Part shown: positions 17,046-26,000 of the stretch, piece by piece
How the letters are laid out: the number at the start of each line of letters is the position of its first letter
Position numbering within the stretch: position 1 is the stretch's first letter
Source: JAUVXJ01 sp034411995
GTDB taxonomy: Bacteria > Chloroflexota > Anaerolineae > UBA7937 > B3-Chlor
DNA length: 64,000 bases
Reading direction: 5' to 3'
Assembly: GCA_034411995.1 (NCBI GenBank)
Contig: DAOUME010000006.1
Span: 161,804 to 225,803, forward strand
Position numbers and translations under genes: made by a program
Notes under the pieces: generated by a model
Told to the model about the DNA's origin: nothing
The model's input: the letters and a program-made list of their open reading frames with translations, nothing else
Databases searched by the model: none

Positions 17046-17074
17046 ATAATAGTCGCAGCTGCGCCCGAAGTCAA
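17046..17074 (-). promoter_or_regulatory. Promoter of the ECF sigma/FecR operon
   Basis: On the minus strand TTGACT (17074-17069) and TATTAT (17051-17046) are separated by exactly 17 nt, a near-consensus housekeeping promoter. Transcription would start near 17039, giving an ~88-nt leader before the sigma gene. Confidence 0.65.
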
Positions 17075-17179
17075 TCCACAATGCTGTATGACCACACAGA
17101 CCATCTCACCAGGCTTCGCACTGCCCCACATTTACCGTGGTGAGCGTCGCCCGGTGGCCTTCCCCAGCGGGCATGCACC

Positions 17180-17408
17180 TGTCAGACGCTGATCATCTCA
17201 CCGGGTCGGGCTCGTGCCGCCGCCTTCTCAACGGGTGGCGCTTGGGGCTCCAGCAGCCCTCCACACGCCGTGCAACCTTGTCCCCGGGACCTGGGTCTGG
17301 GTCCAAGCTTCCGGATCACCGTCGGTCGCTTCGCGACACACGTGTACACCCTCAGGCCAGCACACACGCCCTGTTCTCAGTCCCGGCTATCGCGTTCCCG
17401 ATAGGGAC
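17180..17408 (-). other. Palindrome-rich non-coding stretch upstream of the sigma gene
   Basis: No convincing gene lies between 16952 and 17554. This part holds several short inverted repeats, the clearest at 17380-17408 (GTCCC...TATCG loop CGATA...GGGAC), plus a GCCAC/GTGGC pair just after it. It could be a structured RNA or remnants; I could not match it to a riboswitch class. Confidence 0.3.
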
Positions 17409-17440
17409 GCCACGGGTGGCTCTCCCAGGCACCGATCCTG

Positions 17441-17478
17441 ATAGAAAAAGAAAGTCGGGGGCCTGGAGCCCCCGACTT
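17441..17478 (-). terminator. Rho-independent terminator of the 17555-18370 gene
   Basis: A perfect 10-bp stem (17469-17478 with 17452-17461, core CCCCCGACTT/AAGTCGGGGG) closes a 7-nt loop. On the minus strand it is followed by TTCTTTTTCT. It lies about 75 nt beyond the stop codon of the helical-repeat protein gene. Confidence 0.88.
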
Positions 17479-17554
17479 GGCTTCTCCTGCTGTCCCCAGT
17501 GACCGCGAATCACATATCGCTGGACACAATCTTATCTCGCTGTACCAGTACCGG

Positions 17555-18370
17555 CTACTTCGAGTGCCCGTGATTGTTCTTGGGCCCGGCGTGATCCGGC
17601 GGTCCCTTTCCCTCAGGTGGGCCCGCATGGTCTGGACGGCCTGTACCCTCCGGCTTTCCCTGGCCCGATCCCGTGGAAACCGACGTCGTGGTCGTGCTCG
17701 CTGCTCGCTTGATCTCACCCCAGCTCAAGCCAGCCAGACGCTGCTCGACCAGGTCCGCTGGTGTGAATCCCTGGAGCTTGCCGGCCAGCTTGTAGGCCAC
17801 GGTGATCGTGCCGTAGCTGGCCCCCTCGTCCAGCAGTTCTGCCACCTCTTCGGGCGTCGCCCCCAATCGTTCAGCCAGGCGCTGTGCCCCCACCGGCACA
17901 GTGCCGGATACGACCCGGCCAGAGACGAGTTGGCCAAGGTTGCGATCCCGGTTGCTTGGTGGAAGACCAAGGTACTGGGCGATCTCCCCCCAGCCCATGT
18001 CTCCCTCTCTCAGCTCGAGGATCTCCTCCACAGTCAAGCCGCTATCCATGGCCAGGAAGTAGGCGATAGCCACTTCCCCGAAGCCATAGCCTTCGCTGCG
18101 GAGCGTGACCACGTCAGTCATGGGCACATCGAAGAAGGCCGCCAGGCAGCCTGCTATCATCTGGCCACCGGTGACCTGTTCGGTGTGCGAGATAGCGCTC
18201 GTCGCAGACAGAGCCGAGCCGCCAGTGAGAGCACTGTTCATGCCATCCGCAGGTGCCGCGGCTTCACCGTTCGAACCGGCGGCGATGGCTGCTCCCGCCG
18301 TTAACAAGAAGATGCTGCCCACGATGATGACAGCAATGAGAATCCTGCTGTTGGCTACTCGATGGCCCAT
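17555..18370 (-). CDS. Secreted/anchored helical-repeat protein, function unknown
   Basis: The start at ATG 18370 has AAGGAGG at ideal spacing; an upstream ATG at 18400 lacks one. Residues about 8-30 are a signal or anchor helix (ILIAVIIVGSIFLLTAGAA). The mature part has two similar helical segments with an aromatic-glycine motif (EGYGFGEVAIAYFLA near 95; LAGLSWGEIKRAA near 225; also GDMGWGEIAQYLG). A flexible basic tail is rich in Gly, Pro, Asp and His (GRPDHAGPP, repeated). It has its own terminator. The low-complexity His/Pro tail recalls that of the FecR-domain protein in the next operon, so the two may act together at the cell envelope. No known family is recognised with certainty. Confidence 0.7.
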   Translation of the reverse strand: MGHRVANSRILIAVIIVGSIFLLTAGAAIAAGSNGEAAAPADGMNSALTGGSALSATSAISHTEQVTGGQMIAGCLAAFFDVPMTDVVTLRSEGYGFGEVAIAYFLAMDSGLTVEEILELREGDMGWGEIAQYLGLPPSNRDRNLGQLVSGRVVSGTVPVGAQRLAERLGATPEEVAELLDEGASYGTITVAYKLAGKLQGFTPADLVEQRLAGLSWGEIKRAASTTTTSVSTGSGQGKPEGTGRPDHAGPPEGKGPPDHAGPKNNHGHSK

Positions 18371-18733
18371 CTCTCCCTCCTTACTATGGCTATCACGCAC
18401 CAGAGCCTCTTCCCACCTCCGATGCCGCGTTCTCTACCATTCTAACTCACCAGAGGCCCAACCAAAATGGTACTTACGTACTACTCCGGCCCATTCCCGG
18501 CGCAACCCTTGGCGACCCACCAGCCTATGCACCCGGTCCAAGCCGCGGATGGCACTTTTCACCATGCATAACGCACCAATGGAACACCGGATACGGCCAG
18601 ACAACTACTGCTCACTAGCTCGGCGGGTAGTGAGTCCGCCTCGGTCGCCTGCCTCCGTGCCCTGGCCCCACCGCAGAGGTGCTATCCGCACCACGCCAGC
18701 CCTCACCAGAGAAGCCAACTCCGCGGGCGGTGG
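18371..18733. other. Intergenic gap without a recognisable gene
   Basis: No convincing coding frame. A weak minus-strand promoter for the helical-repeat gene may be present around 18440-18465 (TAGAAT with a poor -35). The remainder shows nothing recognisable. Confidence 0.4.
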
Positions 18734-19612
18734 TCATGGACCAAAGACTTCTTTCAGCCAGTCCACGATGACCTTGTTGACCTCCGCCTCGTGCCCACGG
18801 TAGTTGTGAGGCGCACCCTCCAGCACCACAGTGTCGCACCTGGGGCTCGACACCGCCTTGCCCTTCAGCATGGCCATGGCGGTCTGCGGACTGGTGCTGA
18901 TGAACTCGGCCACCGTGCCCATGGTTGCCAGAATCGCACAACTCAGTCTGGAAACCACCTCCCAGGGCTCATCCGGCCTGCTGAACTTGAAGATATCTGG
19001 TTTGGCAGTCACGAATAGGCTGTGGACGGTGCGGGCCGAGAGGGGATATGGAGCAGGCCCGGTGGGGACCAGAGCATCGCCCTGTCCCGACGATGCCTTC
19101 TCGGCGGCCCAGTGGAGCATACGCCCGGCCTCTGAACCCATGGCCCCGACCCACAGCCCCTGGTCGGCTGGCGACATCAGGATCAATCCCTGAACACGCT
19201 CGTCACCCGTCTCGCTCTGGTAGAAGGCCGCTTTGTGGGCTCCAAAGCTATGTCCAAGAAGCACCATGCTCCGGTAGCCTCGCTGCGCCAGCAAGGCGAC
19301 CCAGGCCTCGATATCCAGCAGGCACTCCTCGAAGACCTCATAAGCCGTCCCGATGCGCTTGCTGGTGGTGGGGTCCCTGGTATAGACACTGTTCATGATG
19401 TCGTGGCCTCGCGTGTTCCCGGTGAGCAACGCACAGCCACAATCCATCAGCGCATCTGCCAGTGAATCCAGGAATTGGCTTCGATAGAAATTGGAGGACG
19501 CTCCGTGCAGGTGAAGTACGGCGGGCGGTCTGCTGGTGGCGCGAGGAGCGCAGTACAGACCTTGCAGTTGCAGTCCATCCTTGGTCCACACGCGAACGAG
19601 TTCCCCAATCAC
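18734..19612 (-). CDS. Alpha/beta hydrolase
   Basis: About 292 residues with the alpha/beta-hydrolase core. The oxyanion-hole strand is VLHLHGASSNFYRS, the nucleophile elbow is GHSFG at about residue 120, and a late histidine lies in GAPHNYRGHE as catalytic base. The GTG start has GGAGG five to six nt upstream and sits behind a clear promoter. The layout (serine hydrolase acting on a small ester, with extended cap helices) resembles DUF1749/UPF0613-type proteins; substrate unknown. It is transcribed alone, divergent from the 19758 gene. Confidence 0.85.
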   Translation of the reverse strand: MIGELVRVWTKDGLQLQGLYCAPRATSRPPAVLHLHGASSNFYRSQFLDSLADALMDCGCALLTGNTRGHDIMNSVYTRDPTTSKRIGTAYEVFEECLLDIEAWVALLAQRGYRSMVLLGHSFGAHKAAFYQSETGDERVQGLILMSPADQGLWVGAMGSEAGRMLHWAAEKASSGQGDALVPTGPAPYPLSARTVHSLFVTAKPDIFKFSRPDEPWEVVSRLSCAILATMGTVAEFISTSPQTAMAMLKGKAVSSPRCDTVVLEGAPHNYRGHEAEVNKVIVDWLKEVFGP

Positions 19613-19660
19613 TTTGGCCTCCGATGGTCATCGTTATCTGAACAACCCGACGTCATGCCG

Positions 19661-19689
19661 ATTATAGACACAAGCGCAGCTCCAATCAA
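19661..19689 (-). promoter_or_regulatory. Promoter of the alpha/beta hydrolase gene
   Basis: On the minus strand TTGATT (19689-19684) and a perfect TATAAT (19666-19661) are spaced by 17 nt. The start site would be near 19654, about 40 nt before the GTG. Confidence 0.75.
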
Positions 19690-19701
19690 GATTCTGGGCG
19701 C

Positions 19702-19730
19702 TTGACGAGGTGCTCCCCGCGTGCTATACT
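19702..19730 (+). promoter_or_regulatory. Promoter of the 19758 gene
   Basis: TTGACG (19702-19707), 17 nt, then TATACT (19725-19730) with an extended -10 TGC. It is arranged back-to-back with the hydrolase promoter, with only 12 nt between the two -35 boxes, so the two may compete for polymerase or share a regulator. Confidence 0.78.
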
Positions 19731-19757
19731 GGCCATGCTGACAGAACGCGCGCAGGG

Positions 19758-20165
19758 ATGGACCGGTTCATGGCAGACGCGTCGGACTTCGAAAAACAGG
19801 AGATACTCAGATACCTCAAGTGGGACCGCAAGAAGCTCTTCCGGGAGCTCGACCGCTACTATGGTGCCTCTTCTCCCGGCGGACAGCGCGCCTCTTACCG
19901 CTTCAAGGGAAAAGGACGAGTCTGGTTCAACGAACTGATGCCCAAGTTGCAGGAATTCGTCTGCGAGGAATGGAATTACCTTGCGAGGAAAGACGAACCG
20001 GAACTCCAGGACAACGAGGCCCTTGTGGCAGCCCTGGGAGAAGCGATCTCACCGCTCGTCGAGAGGAACCCTTTCCCTACCGGATCGCTGGCCCCGACTA
20101 ATCTCGTGGCCGCGATCCTGGTGAACTCGGGTCTGGACCAACTGTGTGAGCACCAGGGCCAATAA
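19758..20165 (+). CDS. Uncharacterised protein, about 135 aa
   Basis: The start could be ATG 19758 or 19770; a longer frame from 19710 would begin upstream of the promoter -10 and is excluded. The protein is soluble, charged and largely helical (EKQEILRYLKWDRKKLFRELDRYY near the start, broken by Lys), with an aromatic-basic segment (YRFKGKGRVWF) that could bind nucleic acid. No family is recognised. A strong private promoter makes it likely to be expressed. It converges with the MBL-fold gene 23 nt downstream. Confidence 0.65.
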   Translation: MDRFMADASDFEKQEILRYLKWDRKKLFRELDRYYGASSPGGQRASYRFKGKGRVWFNELMPKLQEFVCEEWNYLARKDEPELQDNEALVAALGEAISPLVERNPFPTGSLAPTNLVAAILVNSGLDQLCEHQGQ

Positions 20166-20188
20166 GAGCTCTCCGCCCCGCATCTGCA

Positions 20189-20971
20189 TCACAACTCGTA
20201 CTTCTCGAAATCCTCTGCGAAGCCGACCTCACCGTGATATCGCTTGGCTATTTCGGCTAGCGATAGGTACGGCTCCTTGCTCAAGTTGCGATGACAGTGC
20301 ACCAGAATGACTCGTTTCACCTCCGCTTCAGCCGCCAGTTGTCCCGCTTCGGCTGCCGTGCTGTGAAAGGGATGCGACTCTTCGACAGTGCACTCGTGAA
20401 ACAACAGGTCCGCACCTCTGGCCAGGGAGCGCAATTCCGGGCACGGACTGCTATCCGCTGAGAACACCGCCACCCTCCCGTTCAGCCGCGACGTAAGACG
20501 CACGGCGGACGTGGGCACCTGGTGCCTTACGGGGCTAGTGTGCACCGCGTAGCTTTCGGTCTCCAGAAGAAGATAGCCCTCGTCGTCGGCTATCACGTGG
20601 AATGCCAGCGGGACCGGCTTGCTCCGTAGCTGGAGCGCATCCAGCAACGCCGTGACCACCTGCTGCGCGGGCTGATTGGCGAAGATGTGAAGAGTCTCGC
20701 GCCTTCCGTAGAGCCACAACTCGTGGATCAACGATGGGAGGCCGTAGATGTGATCGGGATGCGCGTGGGTCAGGATGACCCCTCTCAGATTGTCGGGATC
20801 CGCCCCCACCCTGAGGAGCTTGTGGAAGGGGCTGCCCGCACAGTCGATGAACAGGCTGCCCCCCGCACTCTCGAAAAGAAAGAAGGTATTGTCTCTTTCC
20901 ACGCTGGATAGCGCGGGGCCTGAGCCCAGCACCACGATTCTCTGTTGTCCATCATCATGGCCAACCACCAT
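20189..20971 (-). CDS. MBL-fold metallohydrolase, RNase Z/phosphodiesterase-like
   Basis: About 260 residues. The metal site motif HxHxDH is visible as THAHPDH at about residue 70. Further ligands come from the SPVRHQ region, an Asp in VFSADSS and a late His (VHCHRN). The N-terminus IVVLGSGPAL followed by NTFFLFES is characteristic of the RNase Z/ElaC branch. It may process tRNA 3' ends or act as a cyclic phosphodiesterase; the long exosite arm of genuine tRNase Z is not evident, so the general name is used. It is downstream of the RluA-type gene on the same strand with a 64-nt gap. Confidence 0.85.
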   Translation of the reverse strand: MVVGHDDGQQRIVVLGSGPALSSVERDNTFFLFESAGGSLFIDCAGSPFHKLLRVGADPDNLRGVILTHAHPDHIYGLPSLIHELWLYGRRETLHIFANQPAQQVVTALLDALQLRSKPVPLAFHVIADDEGYLLLETESYAVHTSPVRHQVPTSAVRLTSRLNGRVAVFSADSSPCPELRSLARGADLLFHECTVEESHPFHSTAAEAGQLAAEAEVKRVILVHCHRNLSKEPYLSLAEIAKRYHGEVGFAEDFEKYEL

Positions 20972-21035
20972 TGAGCGTATGAACCTCCGAGTTGGCAGGC
21001 AGCCGCCCCTATGACCCCCAGGCAGGCGCCAGCCC

Positions 21036-21989
21036 TCAATCGGCCGATCGGAGCCGTTCCCAGTCCCGCGCCGTGACCAGACTCGGCTCGCGCAACCGCC
21101 CGAGGACCGCTGCCAGATCGTCCGGGAGCTCGGACACCAGCTCCAGATGCGCGCCCGAAGCTGGCAGCCGAAAGCCCAGCCGGTGAGCGTGAAGGAACTG
21201 CCTCATGATGCCCAGGCGCTGCTTCCGATGGCCGTACATCTCGTCGCCTACGACAGGATGCCCGACAAAGGCTAGATGCACCCGCACCTGGTGCGTGCGG
21301 CCTGTCTGGGGCCTGACCTCGAGCAGTGTGAAGTCCCCCAGATGCTCCAACACGTGATACTGAGTCACCGCCTGACGTCCCCTGCTGCGGGCCACCGCCA
21401 TACGCTTGCGGTCTCGTGCGTCGCGGCCGATGGGAGCATCTATGACACCGTTCACCGGCTCGACCTTGCCGTGTACCAGAGCGAGGTACACCTTCTCCAC
21501 CTCGCCTCGTTTGAATTGCCCCTGCAGATCCCGACGCGCCGCCTCGTTCTTGGCCACCAGGATCAGCCCTGACGTATTCTTGTCCAGCCGGTGCACGATG
21601 CCGGGGCGACCGTCCTCGTCCAGAGGCAGGTCAGGATACCTGGCCACCAGAGCGTTCGCCAAAGTTCCGCGCTCGTGACCAGGGGCGGGATGGACCACGA
21701 GATCAGCGGGCTTGTCCACCACAGCCACCTCTTCGTCCTCATAGACGATCCTCAGCGGAATGTGCTCTGGCACTAGCTGGACCTCCTCCACCGGCGGTAT
21801 GCGCAGAACAAGCTCGTCGCCATCTTCCAGCCGATGGCTGGGCTTGACCACACTCCCGTTTACTCTCAGGAAACCGTCCTCTATGAGCTGCTTGATCCTG
21901 GAGCGTGACAGTGCAGGCACCTGTTGCGCAACGTACTTATCCACACGCACTCCACTCCCGATGGCCGTCAAACAGCGGATCTCCTCCAT
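21036..21989 (-). CDS. RNA pseudouridine synthase, RluA/RluD family
   Basis: Residues about 10-75 are an S4 RNA-binding domain (SRIKQLIEDGFLRVNG). The catalytic domain contains the RluA-family motif HRLDKNTSGL with its nucleophilic Asp at about residue 140, and RPQTGRTHQVRVHL further on. About 317 residues, the usual length for RluD, which isomerises uridines in 23S rRNA helix 69; the exact target is an inference. The ATG follows GGGGTGAG. It lies directly behind a terminator hairpin that ends the lspA transcript, so its expression may depend on read-through or an undetected promoter. Confidence 0.9.
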   Translation of the reverse strand: MEEIRCLTAIGSGVRVDKYVAQQVPALSRSRIKQLIEDGFLRVNGSVVKPSHRLEDGDELVLRIPPVEEVQLVPEHIPLRIVYEDEEVAVVDKPADLVVHPAPGHERGTLANALVARYPDLPLDEDGRPGIVHRLDKNTSGLILVAKNEAARRDLQGQFKRGEVEKVYLALVHGKVEPVNGVIDAPIGRDARDRKRMAVARSRGRQAVTQYHVLEHLGDFTLLEVRPQTGRTHQVRVHLAFVGHPVVGDEMYGHRKQRLGIMRQFLHAHRLGFRLPASGAHLELVSELPDDLAAVLGRLREPSLVTARDWERLRSAD

Positions 21990-22003
21990 TCACTCACCCC
22001 ATG

Positions 22004-22038
22004 ACGAAAAACACCGAGCCCTCCTCGGCGCTCGGTGT
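22004..22038 (-). terminator. Terminator between lspA and the RluA-type gene
   Basis: On the minus strand ACACCGAGC (read with its complement at 22011-22019 and 22030-22038) forms a 9-bp stem with a 10-nt loop that can itself pair partly. It is followed immediately by TTTTTCG. It starts 28 nt after the lspA stop and ends only about 15-20 nt before the next ATG. Confidence 0.72.
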
Positions 22039-22065
22039 ATGTCCATGGTATCTTGATCCTCCAGC

Positions 22066-22578
22066 CTAGTCGATCCCCTCCGCCTTCTGCTCGCCCTCCT
22101 GCTGGTCGAACAGCAGATGGAAGGCCAGCAGTGACACTCCAACGACGACCGCCAGGTCCGCCAGGTTGAATACGGGCCAGATCTTGAAGTCTACGAAATC
22201 GACCACACTCCCGAGACGTGCCCTGTCACACAGATTGCCAAGCGCTCCTCCCAGTTGCAGGCCCAGGCTCACCCTGAGCCAGGCTTGGCCGGGGGGCAGG
22301 AATCGATAGAAGGCGATGATGCCGACAACGACCAAGACGGCCACGATGGCGAAGATCAGCCCGTAATCACGGAACAGCCCAAAAGCCCCGCCAGTGTTCG
22401 TCACATGAGTGACAGTGACGAACGGCCTCAGGAACGGGATGGGGTTCCACATCTCCCCAACGCCCAGGTTCGTCACTACCAGGTGTTTGCTGACCCGGTC
22501 CCCCAAGAAGACGGCGGCGGCGACCCCCAGCAACAGCGCCCAGCGGGCCTTGGCATCAGCCACCGTGGATGGACCCAC
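22066..22578 (-). CDS. lspA: Signal peptidase II (prolipoprotein signal peptidase)
   Basis: The integral membrane protein has about four TM helices and both catalytic Asp regions: GGALGNLCDRARLGSVVDF and FNLAD. A variant of the conserved NxGAAF element is present as NTGGAFG. It removes signal peptides from lipoproteins, of which this window encodes several. The GTG at 22578 overlaps the DksA-like stop codon (TAGTG) and gives a normal 170-residue protein with a 12-residue cytoplasmic start; ATG 22608 inside the preceding gene is an alternative. It is in the T-box-headed operon. Confidence 0.9.
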   Translation of the reverse strand: MGPSTVADAKARWALLLGVAAAVFLGDRVSKHLVVTNLGVGEMWNPIPFLRPFVTVTHVTNTGGAFGLFRDYGLIFAIVAVLVVVGIIAFYRFLPPGQAWLRVSLGLQLGGALGNLCDRARLGSVVDFVDFKIWPVFNLADLAVVVGVSLLAFHLLFDQQEGEQKAEGID

Positions 22579-22922
22579 TATGATGCTCTCTCGTGGCGCC
22601 GCACGCATTCCACGCACAGACTCGTGTAGGGAAGCGTCTTCAACCGTCCCCATTCGATGGCTTCTCCGCAATCCTCGCAGGTGCCGTAGGTACCGTCCTC
22701 GAAACGGGTCAACGCTTCATCCACAAGTCTCAGACTGTCTTCGAGGCTTCCACGCAGCGACAGGTTGTACGTCTGCTCGAACACGCCGGTGGCGTCGTCT
22801 GCCATGTGATTGCCATAGCCGGGACGCTCATCGTCACGAGAGCCCAACTGGCGGATCTCCTCGTGGAGGCGAGCACGCTCGTCCTCCAGCACCGTTTTCA
22901 GTTCACTATATGGCCTCGGCAC
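22578..22922 (-). CDS. DksA/TraR-family C4 zinc-finger protein
   Basis: The protein has 114 residues with an N-terminal coiled coil (LKTVLEDERARLHEEIRQL) and a C-terminal four-cysteine zinc finger (CEDCGEAI then CVECVRRHE). This is the DksA/TraR/YteA architecture, in which the coiled coil enters the RNA polymerase secondary channel. The length and the acidic/tip residues cannot prove DksA activity. Gene order ileS - dksA-like - lspA - rluA-like is common in several bacterial phyla. The GTG start is 154 nt after ileS. Confidence 0.88.
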   Translation of the reverse strand: MPRPYSELKTVLEDERARLHEEIRQLGSRDDERPGYGNHMADDATGVFEQTYNLSLRGSLEDSLRLVDEALTRFEDGTYGTCEDCGEAIEWGRLKTLPYTSLCVECVRRHERAS

Positions 22923-23076
22923 ATCACACCTCGATCCGCCCTATGCTCTGCCCGTGCCCATCGACCACAGGCCTCTTGCGCACACTACACCCGCGCGCCG
23001 CGGGCGGACGCCGCCGCGGGCTCTACTCCTAACCATATTCTAGCCAATCTCGGGATCAGATGCAAACTGACTCCTC

Positions 23077-26000
23077 TCACCCGCTATGACCATCGACGGG
23101 AACAATCAGCAGATGGAAAGTTATGCTCTTCCCCTCGACCTGGAACTCACCGGTGTGACTCCCCGGTGGACCCTGACCCTCGGTCATGCCCACGGAAAGC
23201 GTCTCCTGGCTGATGTACTGCGCATAGTCTCGCATGACACCAGCCAGCGCCGGATCACCCTCATAGTAGGTATCGATCTTGTCCTCTATTCTGAAATCTG
23301 CATCCTTGCGAAGATTCTGGATGCGGCGTACCAGCTCTCGAGCCAGACCTTCCTGAACTAGCTCGTCGGTCAGGGCAGTCTCCACCGCCACGAGATAGTC
23401 TCCCTCTCGGGAGACCTGGAACCCTTCCCGTGCGCTGGTATCGATGGCCACCTCGTCTGCACCCAGCTCGATCGTCTCCCCCTCCAGAGCGACGATCAGA
23501 GCCTCCCCTGCCCGAAGCTTGGTAGCCCATGCTTCGGCATCCAGAGCCGCCACCGCTTCCATTATCGCCGGGAGCCGAACCCCATACTTGGGTCCCAGGA
23601 CACGCGGATCAGGATGGAGGCTGTAGGAAACCAGTTCGCGCTCATCGTTGGTGAAGCGCAGTTCCTTCACGTTCAACTCATCAAGCACGAGCTCAGCCAA
23701 TGGCCCCAGGGGGTCCTCCCCAGCACTGAACGGGCCTGCCACCACGGCGGATGACAGAGGCTGGCGCAGCTTCACGCCGCCCAGGCCCCGAGCCGAACGC
23801 CCCAGGGAAGCGATGCGGATAGCCAGGGCCATGTCCTGCATCAGTTTCTCGTCCACCACCGACTCGTTCGGCCTCGGGAAAGCACAGTGATGCACGCTTT
23901 CTGGCGCGCCGGGATCTACCGATCTGGCGAGGTTTTGATGCATTTCCTCTGTTACAAAGGGAATGAACGGAGCCAGCAGCTTGACCAGCGTCACCAGGCA
24001 CTCGTATAGTGTCCAGTAGGCCAGGTTCTTGTCCTCATCCTGTTCGCTCTTCCAGAACCTGCGCCGACTTCGGCGTACATACCAGTTGGACAGGTCGTCT
24101 ACAAAGGCCTCCAGGCATCGAGTTGCGGGTGCCGCATCGTAGTTATCGAGGCAGTCGCTCACCTCCCCAACCACCGCGTGCAGCCTCGACAGGATCCACC
24201 GATCCAGCACGTTTGGCGCTTCGCCCTGAATCCCCTGATGCTCCATCCGCTGCGGAGTCCATCCATCTATGCTGGCATAGGTCGCGAAGAAGGAATAGAC
24301 GTTCCACAGAGGGATGAGGAAGCGACGCCTGACTTCATCCGCCGGGCCGTACCCGAAATGCAGATTGGTGCGAGGGTTGTGCGCGCAGTACATCCAGCGC
24401 ATCACATCCACGCCCATCGTCTCCGCGGCTTCGTCAAACCAGATCACGTTGCCACTGCTCTTGTGCATGTCCTCGCCCTGCTCGTCCTTGACCAGTGCGT
24501 ACCCAAAGACGTTGAGGAACGGCGGCCTGTTCTCCATGGCTGTGCTTTCGGCCAGCAGAGCGTAGAACCAGTTCCTGAACTGGCCAGGAAAGCACTCCGT
24601 GATGAAATCAGCCGGGTACCATTTCTCCCAGTACTCTCTGTCGTGCCTGTAGTTGAGGGTGGAAAGGGCCACGATTCCCGCATCCAGCCACGGGTTGCCC
24701 ACGTCTGGGATCCGCGACACGAGCTTGCCGCACTCCGGGCAGCGGATCTTCACGGCATCGATCCACGGCCGGTGAGGAGAGTGACCCTCGAACTGCTGCC
24801 ACCCTTCCACCGCCCGCTCTTTCAACTCAACCTCGCTGCCGATGACCTCGAAGTGCCCACATTCACAGTCGTAGATGGGCAACGCCAGACCCCAGTACCT
24901 CTTCTTGGAGATCATCCAGTCGTCCATGTTGCGCAGCCAGTCCAACTCGCGCTCCAACCCAAACTCCGGGATCCATCGTATCTGGCGCACCACGTCCATG
25001 ATCTGATACCGGAGCTCGTCCATGTAGATGTACCACTCATCAACCAGGCGAAACACCAACTCGCTCTGACAGCGCCAGCACACCGGATACCGGTGGGTGT
25101 ACTGCTCGACCTTGTACAGCAACCCCTTCTTGCGCAGATCCTCGAAGATCGCCTCTGCCGAGTCTGCCACGTGGAGGCCGCTGAGCCAGCCGAATCGCGG
25201 CAGGAAGACGCCGAATTCGTCCAACGGAGCTATCGACGCCAGGCCGTACTTCTTCCCCAGCTCGAAGTCCTCCTTGCCACATCCCGGCGCGATGTGCACG
25301 ATGCCCGTGCCCTCGCTCTCGCTAACCTCGTCCCAGAGGATCACCCTGTGCTCCACGCCCTGCAACGGTGGCAGCTCGTCGTATGGACCATGGTAGGTCC
25401 AACCTTCCATGTCGGCACCCGAGAGTTCCCCCACCACCTCGTACGGGCCCTCCAGCGTAGACAGGGCCTCTCGAGCCAGATACAAGTACTCGCCGTTCTG
25501 CTTGACTTTGACGTATGGCACCTGCGGGTGCACAGCCGCACCTACGTTGGAGCTCAGGGTCCAGGGCGTGGTGGTCCACACCAGCAGGGCCTCCTTCTCG
25601 CGCCCGACGAGGGGAAAGCGCAGGGTGACGGCAGGGTGAGTCAATTCCTGGTACCCCTCGGTGACGATCTCGTGCTCCGAAATGGCGGTGCTGCACCTCG
25701 GGCACCAGGGCAGCACGTCCCGCCCCTTGTAGATCCAGCCTCTGTCGTGACAGCTCTTGAGGAACAACCAGATCGTGTAGTTGTTCTCATCGGACATGGT
25801 ATGATAAGAGTTGTCCCAGTCCATCCAGTATCCCAGACGAATCGACTGCTGGGTCTGGATACCAGCGAACTTCCACACGCGCTCCTTGCACTGCTCCACG
25901 AAATCGGCGATGCCGTACTGCTCGATATCGCGCTTGGACGTGAACCCCAGCTCGCGCTCCACCTCGACCTCGATCCATAGCCCCTGCCCATCGAAGCCGT

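Noticed and set aside
17182..17441. Possible riboswitch upstream of the sigma factor
   Set aside because: I compared it by eye with c-di-GMP and cobalamin consensus elements and found no matching conserved core; it is kept only as a palindromic region.
22998..23019. GC-rich hairpin between ileS and the DksA-like gene as a terminator
   Set aside because: CCGCGGGCGG/CCGCCGCGG pairs with a bulge but has no U-run on the minus strand, so termination is not supported.
24178..25980. 600-residue open frame antisense to ileS
   Set aside because: It is the complement of a perfectly conserved synthetase gene; the product has no domain features, and codon pattern follows from the GC-rich third positions of ileS.
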